From Sistotremastrum niveocremeum HHB9708 (Eukaryota; Basidiomycota; Agaricomycetes; Sistotremastrales; Sistotremastraceae), in the NCBI GenBank assembly GCA_001630475.1, contig KV419397.1, positions 999,758 to 1,063,757 of the forward strand: a DNA stretch of 64,000 nucleotides, in the 5' to 3' direction. The notes beneath the pieces were generated by a model that saw nothing but the letters and a program-made list of their open reading frames with translations, searched no databases and was not told the origin of the DNA. How positions within the stretch are numbered: the stretch's first letter is position 1; the number at the start of each line of letters is the position of its first letter. Of the stretch, positions 48,255 to 57,151 are shown piece after piece. The translations under genes and the position numbers were made by a program.

Positions 48255-48839
48255 CCTGCACGTACTCGTAGCTGATGCTACATAGATCTCTGCTTCCTCT
48301 CCATCTCCATATCCTAATATATTGCAGTCCAGTCCATTGACAGTCGGCCTCAGATGGAACATGCTGGGCTCGAACCACGAAAATTCACAGAAAACATTGA
48401 CGCTGGGGATGTACGCTGCGAGGAGCTTATCCTGTGTGAGGTATATCCATACGAGGTCTGGAAGGACTTGCAGCGTCTGAGGAGACGCATACGGGACCAA
48501 ATGCCAGTCAGATGGCTCTCCTTGCTTGGGGCTGACAGGCTTCCACGTCATCGCGTAGGTTTTGGCTGATAACTTGGATCTAAGTCGGGTGGCACGACAA
48601 GCAGACTCCAAGATTTTAAGAGGAGAGGATTTCGCTAAGGAAGTGATTGTGTGGCCAATGGGGATGGGTAGCAAATGCGAGTTGGCGGTATGTAAGAAGA
48701 GTTGACCAGCGAAGGCCAATATAATCGAGCGAAATCGCGAACATGTGTGCGAAATAACAATGACATCTTGAAAAGAGGGAAGAGAGAATATTTCCAGCAG
48801 AATTTCTGTCGGTAAAGCTGTAAGGGACGCGGTCGACAT

Positions 48840-50630
48840 CGCGAAGCGAAGAAAGGAAGTTTTCCGACTTCCGATTTGACTTCTGCAGGGCCTGGTGTCG
48901 TCTAGCCACAGGATGTGGCCGATAGATCGAGCTTGGTAGGGTTGGGAGCAGAGGTGGTGACGATCAGTCACCCCGGGCCCTGGGCGCGAGGAGGCGTGTC
49001 GTCGACTCACCAGGTGGGTCGGGCACGCCTCTCGCTAGCTCGCATCTATCGGATACAAACAATGGCTAAACAAACCAAAAAGGGCGGGTGAGGGAGGGCA
49101 TTTTGAATCAAATCGCAAGAAAGAATTTGACTACTATAGTCGCAAGTATAATGAGACGGAATGAAGACTTAGCAATGCGTAGCGCGAGAAGGGCAGCTGT
49201 ATTACATAATCGCAAATCACAATATTCGTACGGTACACTCCTCTTTGCCCAGCAAAACTCGGACTCGCTCGGCGCGAGTCCTCCACATATAGTAGATCAG
49301 TCATTTTTCGAATACGGGGACAACATCGTTGTCGAGAGTCGCAAAATTGAGATAAGCACAGTCCAAAGGCAACAATCGAGCCGTAGATTCGATACATTTA
49401 CTACAGTAAGATTTCCAAAATGAAAACGAAAACATCGATCTGCCAGGATTCTCCTCATAGTTTGGAGAAGGTCACTCGCCCAAACACCTATCTGAGACGA
49501 TCATAGAACATTTGATTCTCGAGAAATCTTGAGCTTCGAATCCAGGAAGCCGAAAATATGACTCGGAGAGCGATATCGTTGGATTCGCGCAGTGAGATGC
49601 GAAGCATCACCCACAAGGAGAGAACCAGGCGTATTGACAACACGGAGAAGCTGATCGTGTGATAGCTCACAAGACGACCGCAATGGACTTTGGACAGCGC
49701 AGTTCTGAGCAAACATCGAGGCGTCGGGTCTTGAAGCAGAGATGCTCTTGGCCATACCAGGGAGAAAGTTGCTCAAGTGAGCTACCGAAATTCATACAGC
49801 CGGACAAGCAGCAAGACAGGGAAGTTCACTTTCAGAGCAGAGAAGCGGCGGCTTTCGAAGTTGACAATGACAACAGCAAATAGAGCAGTAGCATGAGACC
49901 CCCTACGACATGCACCGTATGTTTCGGACTGTGCGAGAGCGACGCCGCGTGCAGGATATTCGGTTTGAGAGCGGCTCCGAAATGACTAGGTGGTTCAGGG
50001 TCAATGCGGTCTAGTTTCGGTGAGAAAGTAGGTCAAGCTGGAGGTCGACGCTGTTCTTTGATTAAGAAAGCTGTAGGGCCGAAAAATGAGACGCAGGACG
50101 GTGTCATAGTTCGTCGAGTGGACACGTTATTTCGGCTCCACTCCGACGTGGGAGCAGCAGAAGGAGGTGGATATGAAGGAGCAGCCTCGCACGGGGAGGA
50201 TCGATATCATCATGATTTCGTTCTTGCATTGCTTTGAGTGATGATCGACCAAGCAAGAAGGGGCTATGGTGACTGAGCTAAAATCCAGATAAGCAGGTGT
50301 CCATATATGTAGGCACGAATTGTACTTACGTGATTGCAGGAGTAAGCCATATGGCATTCAAACAAGCCGCAACCATATCAAGAATAGGCTGAAGCGTTGA
50401 ATACGGGACAAGTTCCCTGCCTGATGGCTACCTCTCCGTCGAGTGCAACCGGGAACGCGGACTGCAGTAATCAGACCTTGGGAGATCGTTCAAGAGGGAC
50501 GAGCAGGAGTTTTCACTTGTGAAGAAATGCGAGGATACATTGGAGAATATGGAGAATTCGGTTGTCCAGTCTGGAGGATATGGGCGCCTAAAACTTCATC
50601 ATCAAAATGTGGGACGCCCGTATCTATGAT
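48840..50630. other. About 1.8 kb with uncertain minus-strand coding pieces
   Basis: After the F-box promoter, minus-strand open pieces at 49776-49501 (MSNFLPGMAKSISASRPDAS) and 50357-50127, and a hydrophobic piece near 49950-49870 (VVGGLMLLLYLLLSLSTS), suggest a decayed or intron-rich membrane protein. A good donor (gtaagt near 50330) and acceptor exist, but I could not assemble a protein or name a family. Confidence 0.3.
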
Positions 50631-51545
50631 GGTGGATTTCCACAAAAAATCAAATTTACGCACACACTACCATTTTTCACTACACACAACAGCTTTTTTT
50701 GAAATTTTCAACGCACACATCAGTTTTTCAAATAAATCAAATAAACAGTGTGCACAAAAATCACAAAAAATCGGATGTGTGTGCGCACAACACTGCTTGT
50801 GCGAGTTTTTTCTGATCAAGGTTTGTGCATGCGTATTTGACTTTTAGTTTTACACGCAAAGACATGGCCTCACAAAAGACGCACGCAAGTAGGTGCACAA
50901 AACCGCACACACAGTCCCAATTTTTTACACGCACAGAGATAAAAGGAAGGCTTACATAAGCAGAAAAGCGAAGTATTACTTTGGAATTTGAGCCCATGAC
51001 TGAGCTTTTCATCCATTCCTGCATGGTGTTCAGTCCAGAATCTGGACCCAAAGGGTTTTTCTAGCCATATGTCCATCAGATATTATGGCTTCTTCACCTA
51101 TTCTTATGAAAGATTAAGTCTTGACTTGGTGGGATGCCCCAGACATCCTCCAAAGTGATGTTTTCAGTGAAATTCAGAGGATGATTTCAAAGATCATATG
51201 AAATCTCCATGAGAAATCATGCTACTGAGATGGAACAAAGTGCTACAGAAAGCTCTTCAAATTCTGCATCCAATATAATTGGTTGAGCCCAGTTAGCATG
51301 GCAGGATCTCTGGCAATCCAAGCTACAAGTCCGTCTCTGACCTCCAGTTTTGCCTTTCAATTGGTTATATTCCAGAATTCAGATTGGTTGATGATATATA
51401 TGCTCAATCAGAGATAATTTAGACTTTAAGGAATGTTCCCAATATGGGAGGGTACTCAAAATCACTAAAATCCCAAGGCTTTCAAAGGACTCTTGGTGGA
51501 TTGGATAAAGCATGACCTGTTTTTCAGCAAGTCCTGGGTTCAATT

Positions 51546-52005
51546 TAGTGTTTGAAAGTCGGGTTAAGTTAGGTTATGGGCACTTCAGAGGCCCTAACCG
51601 TAACCAAACCGCGGTCATTTTTTGGGATTTTGCCCTAACCTATAACCGCCAACGGTCACGGTTAAGCCAAAATTGGGTGACCATGACCTGACTTTGACCG
51701 GTTAATGCGGTTATGACCTAAAAAAAGTCATAAATCTCCACTTTTTACTACTTAATCTAGGTCATTGGACCTCATATATGATGTATATGACAAGCAGAAC
51801 ACACCAGAAGGCCTGGGGAAGGCTGTAGACAAGGATCTACCCATGTTGGTCAAGGCAAGCGGTCAAGGATTCCGGGGAGGTCCATGACTGTGACTTGACC
51901 ACTAGCTCTGAGCCATGACCATTAACCATGGTTAGGTCACAAATGGTTAAGTTACGGCTAAGTCGCAGTTATTTGGCGGTTAAGTGACCTGACTTGCAAA
52001 CACTA
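51546..52005. mobile_element. 460 bp hAT-like MITE, TAGTG type, nested
   Basis: Perfect 8 bp target duplication GTTCAATT (51538-51545 and 52006-52013). Termini TAGTGTTTGAAAGTCGGGTT and, from the right, TAGTGTTTGCAAGTCAGGTC. The first 15 bases nearly match the 516 bp family, but the subterminal motifs differ (GGTTA/TAACC and GGTCA/TGACC), so this is a separate subfamily with shared transposase-recognition ends. Nested inside the 50631-53264 element. Confidence 0.88.
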
Positions 52006-52450
52006 GTTCAATTCATGGTTATGGAGTTCGATTTTCTGCTTACTTAAGCATTCTATTTCACATTAAGGCCCCTTATATCCTTCTTAGCAATAAAATATTA
52101 TATATGGGCGACTTGGGCTCATTTTTTTCTGCCTTTTTAGGGAAAGAAGTGCTTGTGTGCGCATTCTTCAAATTCGCTTTTTTTTCCCACGTGCACGACT
52201 GCACGTGCTAATATTGTTAGACACTGTGCGTGTTTTTTCTCCTGTCAAAATTTACACACACAGTGACCATGTGCGTGCGGATTTTATAATTCCGTAAAAA
52301 TCACACACACACACAAGGAGAAATTTTACGCACACAACTCCGAGTTATTGTCACGCAACGCACCAGGACTTAAGTACTTAATAAGGGTACTTAACCGCTC
52401 TGCGTGTATATTTTATCGCACTGTGTGCGCATTTTATTATTTGTGGAAAT

Positions 52451-53251
52451 TAAGGCTGAACACGGATCACCCATGGGTTATCCGTGATCCGGACCCTCAG
52501 GTTTCGTGGTCTCGAGAACCAATACCCAGATCCGGACATGAGCCGGAGCCGCGCTATCCGTATCCGCGGGATCCGAACCCGCGGATAGACCCGTATCCGT
52601 TCCGATCGATCCGAGGATCACGGATGATCCACGGAAATGATATATTTTAATCATTTTTATATTCGAATATTTTAATTATTATTTAATATAATTTATTTAC
52701 TATTTTCCGACACCCTGCCTCAGCACTCCAGCACTACATCCAACCTCTGAACCAGCCATCCATCCCCTATTTCACTTTCTATCCATCCAATTCGTCTTCC
52801 AAAGGTTATCTTGAGTCTATTTGACAGTGTTGAGATGCTGATGAAGGCTGATGATGATGAGGAAGGGGGTGGATCCGCGAGATGTGGCTGGTTGATGGTG
52901 GAGGGAGAGGCCGAGTTCGAAGTGCTGAGTTTGAATGTGCTCGCGCGGTGTCGAACGATCAATGTTTGATCGCAAACTGATCGCGATCGCAAACGAGGAG
53001 AAACAAAACTCGAGTAAATAGTCGGAAAATAGTATTTATATTGAATAAAATATTCGAAAATAATAAATATATTATTTATCTCGGATCTCGGATATCCGCG
53101 GGTAAGGCCGATTTCGGCGAAATCGAAACCCAGAGCCGGGCGCTATCCGGAGCCGCGGGTCACGGATATAACGGATCCGGGTCATCGCGGCTCCGGATAA
53201 CGATTTCCGCGGGTTAATCTGCGGATGACCTGGATCTGTTGTTCAGCCTTA
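52451..53251. mobile_element. 801 bp hAT-like element, TAAGG type, nested
   Basis: Perfect 8 bp target duplication GTGGAAAT (52443-52450 and 53252-53259), which lies inside the right terminal repeat of the outer element. Inverted ends TAAGGCTGAACACGGATC and TAAGGCTGAACAACAGATC. Subterminal regions carry many GGATCCG/CGGATCC motifs. The middle (52720-52992) has a short open frame with no recognised domain. Youngest layer of this nest. Confidence 0.88.
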
Positions 53252-53264
53252 GTGGAAATCCACC

Positions 53265-54643
53265 GCTATACGTATCACAATGACGATGCTTACGAGCATA
53301 AGGGAAAGACTGGCGCACATTCTCCTCCTCTCCTCCTGACAGATTCGTACAACATCGCTCACCCGTTTATCGAGGCGAGTGAAAATCACCTCAGCCAGGA
53401 CTCGGGTGCAGACGAGGGCGCCACCCATTTCCTTTCTCACTCTAAGCCCTAGAACCAACGGCTCGCAAAGATGTGTCATCTGCGCAAATTTCATGGGCGT
53501 TATGTTGAGAGTGAGATAACGTACTTACAGTACTTCACTGAACAACTGACCGAAAGGCCGTGGAGGCTTGAAGACGTCGACGGGAAGAAATGACTAGGGT
53601 GTGATTAAAGGGGTAGAGAATGCCTTAAGATCAGTTTTTATCCATTGACTAGGGGAAATTAAATAGGGAAAACTGACTTCAGACTGTCACGAGACTGAAA
53701 TCCCAGTCCTCTTCCACGAGTGATGTACAATGGAGATTGCTAGTGAATGATGAGGCCATCTGTTAAAAGGATGAAAGTCGGACGTGACGTACCCCTATTC
53801 ATCGATTATACTTGAAGCTAGCAAAGCAGCTCTTTTGACCCAGCGTCTGGATGGCGGCGGCTTCTGTACTATAGGACGTGGATCTATGTCGAGGTGAGAA
53901 TGTGATTTGATAACGGAGCATACCTCAAATTACACTTACCAACCATGCCAGTCTCCTAGTAAACGCCACCTATTGTACCCACGTACCCTTATGAAGTAAG
54001 ATCCATCAGCTGACGTGATTTTCAGCTACATTAGATAGGATAGCGTATGTAACCTTATACCATGATTAATACCGCAAATACCATGAAATTTCAAAACCTC
54101 TAAGTCCTCAAAATTCGATAAATCCATTAGATATATTCAATATAATATTCCTTTTTCCTCTACGGTCCCTGTTCCTGACCTCAACGACGTCACCGACCTC
54201 ATCGTTCCATGCCGTCGGCTGTACTCCGTGCCGGGCGTTGAGTCCATCGGACCCTGATGCCTCGACGCCTTTAGCGCCACTGCCGAGACCGTGCCGCCCT
54301 CGCTTCTCGACCCTCGGCTCCACTTCCCGCCCACTTCCCGCCGCTTCCGCCCATCGTTCGCTTAGCGTGCTCGTCGTCGGCGACGACGAGCACGACGTCC
54401 CGCTCTCCCCTCACCAAACCCCCAACATATATAGGTTGCCGGGTAGCTACGGATCGTCGCTATCGAGCTATGAGGTCCGTTTGGTTTTTCATTCTACGCT
54501 ACTGCTGACATACGCTATCGACCGAATCAAACATTGGACCCACAAGCGCACGTGATCTGCGTTCTCCCTCTCCTTCCCCTGCCATCGACTGCCTCTCACC
54601 TCTCAGTACCTCCATTCTCGTCGTCGGTCGTCTTCTCTATTGC
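53265..54643. other. Intergenic stretch upstream of KDZ transposase gene
   Basis: About 1.4 kb. A minus-strand open piece (53494 to about 53260, ending SLSLMLVSIVIVIR) might be a host exon cut by the nested element. A GC-rich region from 54180 to 54440 includes a perfect palindrome. No other gene recognised. The left end of the KDZ transposon should lie here but its TIR was not found. Confidence 0.35.
54367..54393. repeat. Perfect 27 bp palindrome
   Basis: Arms GTGCTCGTCGTCG and CGACGACGAGCAC around a single G, about 250 bp upstream of the KDZ transposase ATG. It could be a cruciform, an operator-like site or a transposon subterminal structure. Confidence 0.7.
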
Positions 54644-54973
54644 ATGGTTCACATCAAACGGTCTCGTTCGAACGCTGTGAGGGGCAGTACCTCCAAAATA
54701 ACTAGTCATGGCACCTCCCTCCCTCAAAGTCAACGCGTGTACACTCCGAAACTCCTCAAGCAGGCCATTGACGCATCACGGAAAGCACGATTGGATGCCT
54801 ATAATGGTATGTGGATGTTCTCAATGTTCTCTATTATGCTTTCTCATTTTTCTATTAGTAAGTAGCTCGTCCGAGCGGGAGGCGCTCCGCGACAGCGGGG
54901 TGGTTCCGCTCTTTGGAGACAGCGGGCTCTTCATGGACGTCGATTGCGAAGGAAATAACAGCGAAAGCGACTG

Positions 54974-57151
54974 TAAGGCATCCAACGAATATAGCAGAAA
55001 AGAGTACATTCGCGAGTATATTCGCGCGAGTACTCGTCCGGGATCTTCCGGCGAGTACTGAGTTACAAGATTTCATTTTTCGGTGAGTACGGGTATTAAC
55101 CGCGAGTGCTCACGAGTATCCGGCTAACACTCGTGGTTTAATTAATATTTATATTATTTAATTTAATATTATTTTTGTTATTTAAGTTTTATATATATAT
55201 ATATTATTTACTTTAATATTATTTTCAACAGCCAGCATTGAGAATCGAACTCGCGACCACAAAATTGTCGCGAGCGCCCAGCATGCCACGAGTAAGCACG
55301 CTGAGCTAGATAGTCGAGCTAGAAATGCAGTTTTTTTGATTTCATAGATCGTTTTTACCCATAGCACCCTCCTAGCTAATCGACTGGCTTACATCAGCTG
55401 CTGTACAGGACTCGCGCGTCCTCATCCACACCCGCCATACTCGCCGCCACCGCTCTCTCCTCGTCGTTGCCCGCCGCCATCAACTACATCCATCCAACGT
55501 CTCTCGTCATCACAATCCCATATCCCCGTCCCAACTCCCTCTCTTTCGCCACCGTCTCACCGAACCGCATCGCAAGCCATGGGATCAAGATCGTATCCGT
55601 CAAGACTCGCCGATGCACGAAGCCTCCAATCACTGACCGCCGGCTGCCCTACGACATCGCTCTCCCCCATCAGCATCCTCTATCTATCATTATCGATATT
55701 AGGACCCTAAGAAATTAAGACCGCACGGTCGAGTCGTGCAAATGGTGAGTAGCCTTTCATTTTGATTCGATCGCGTGCTGCAGCTTACCAGAATTCTTTT
55801 CAGATCACGTTAATCGGCGTTGAGTGATGAGAGTGGGTGCTGGAGATGGAGATAGGGAGTGTCATCTAGGTCTAAAAACGTCAGGTGCGTGATTCATTCA
55901 ATCGGTCTCGTTGTCATTGCTAATTATCTGCTTCACATTCGTTCAGACTTCAACCTTCGTCTACCCCTCTCATTCCTCGCACAACCTCGCACACCATCCA
56001 CCTCTCTATCGTCCGCGTCATCACCATCACATCCAACCTCTCTTGTCGCGCCGTCCACGAAATCAAGATCGCACGAACGAGAGTTGCATACCGTAAGTCA
56101 TCTTCTCGATCGAATCGCATGCACTCACTGACCCATATTCTTTTCAGATGACGTTCTTCAACTTTGCCGCTCAACTTTGACGCGACGAGAGGTGGAGAAT
56201 GGGTTGGAGATAGGGCATGGTCAGATGGATTCAGAAGGTCGGGTGCGTTGTTCTCAGTCGTCGATCGTGTATTCGTTGCTAACTATTCTACAGCTTCTAA
56301 CGACGTCGGCTTCTGCCCACCCCTCACTCCTCGTTTCTATTGTCTCACGACCTCCGTCTCTCTCTCATATCCATCATCCTCATCACCGTCGCCGCCAATG
56401 TCCTATCTCTACACTCCTCGTGTTCGGCGCGGACCCCTGCATCAACTTCGCAACATCATCGCAACTCTCCGCCAAACCCAGAACTTCAATGCGGCATGCT
56501 GGAATGTATAGTTTATTGGGAGGGACGTTTGAGAGGTAAGTACGTCCGTCATCTCCTCTCTCGTCTAATGAGAACTAATTTCTCATTCTCTCTCATCACC
56601 TTCCCCTCATCCATTGGCGCTTCCTCTTCCCTCGACCATCGTATCCGCCATCACTGTCATCGCCACCAACCTCGTCGTATCGCCTCGCCGCCTCCGTCGC
56701 CGTCTAGACGCACCGGATAACCTGACCCGCACACGGGAGCCATTAGATAGTTTGCGTGAGGTGATCATGAGTAGTTGAGTCCTGTCTGGGCTCGACTACG
56801 ACATGTGTGAACGCTCGAGTCCTGTCCGGGCTCGAGTACGACAAGTGTGATTAGCAAGTCTCGCAAGTCGACTCAAACACAAGTACTCGAGTCTCGCAAG
56901 TCGACTCGAGTATGATGGATAGATGCAAGTACTCACGAATACAAGGACTCGAGTGCTTCAAAAGCACTCGAGTAATCAAACACTCGAATACTTGTGTGAT
57001 CGCGAGTACTCGCGGATACACACGCGAGTACTCGAGTGTTTTCGGGCCAAAAACTCAAAAAAATTTCGGATGCGAGACCTTCGGCCTCGCATCACGAGTA
57101 CTCACTGGCGGGTACTCGAGTATGGCGAGTCCATATTCGTTGGATGCCTTA
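54974..57151. mobile_element. 2178 bp hAT-like element inside the KDZ gene
   Basis: Perfect 8 bp target duplication AGCGACTG (54966-54973 and 57152-57159). Termini TAAGGCATCCAACGAATAT on both sides (inverted), followed by about 150-350 bp dense in CGAGTACTCG-type motifs. The interior (55380-56740) is C/T-rich on the plus strand with many short ORFs and exon-like gtaagt...ttttcag pairs, but no transposase motif, so it is non-autonomous and perhaps carries captured host DNA. It also contains a tRNA-like sequence. Shares its TIR with the 282 bp MITE at 43058-43339. Confidence 0.88.
55236..55320 (-). ncRNA. tRNA-like sequence (possible Pol III A/B boxes)
   Basis: Read on the minus strand it contains TAGCTCAGCGTG, resembling an A box (D arm), and about 60 bases later GCGAGTTCGATTCTC, resembling a B box (T arm), with a GC-rich stem CTCGCGAC/GTCGCGAG between them. 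The T stem pairs poorly and I could not form a full acceptor stem, so it is not a functional tRNA gene by eye. It may be a tRNA-derived relic carried by the transposon. Confidence 0.35.

Larger units (their letters stand above)
46144..48839 (-). pseudogene. F-box protein gene interrupted by three different MITEs
   Basis: A classical F-box starts after the ATG at 48839: MSTASLTALPTEILLEIFSL then PSFQDVIVISHTCSRFRSII. The exon continues to YVASATSTCR at 48255, where a 509 bp element inserts and puts a TAG stop directly in frame. Beyond it the frame resumes TGGNMDERS, an intron (gtgagt...cag) follows, then HIYVDTFYFNRTTSMLRRGE to LQMEM, where a 98 bp foldback element interrupts. It resumes VAGHISFKSPGMNRYVNYRP with an acidic region (DDDEAEAADEDEI), then a 337 bp element interrupts after LIPHPDT. 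It ends with PGMPINIPVTLPSS to the stop at 46144. At each site the target duplication restores the frame exactly when the element is ignored. An older in-frame extension to 49010 is possible. Confidence 0.85.
50631..53264. mobile_element. Nested TIR element with CGCACAC subterminal repeats
   Basis: Outer ends are inverted: GGTGGATTTCCACAAA at 50631 and the same read from 53264 (the right copy is interrupted by the 801 bp element). For about 300 bp inward from each end the sequence is dense in CGCACAC/GTGTGCG motifs. I could not find a clean target duplication. Without the two nested elements its own length is about 1.36 kb. No transposase frame is visible, so it is non-autonomous. The superfamily is undecided (hAT-, MULE- or CACTA-like are all possible). 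Confidence 0.7.

Noticed and set aside
47778-48271. Plus-strand ORFs at 47778-47993 and 48002-48271
   Set aside because: They lie inside the 509 bp MITE (the second runs 17 bp past its end) and reflect its repeated GGTTGC/GACTGG motifs.
55467-56720. Series of 60-126 residue ORFs inside the 2178 bp element
   Set aside because: Low-complexity Ser/Pro/Arg composition, no conserved block and mutually overlapping frames; described as element interior instead.
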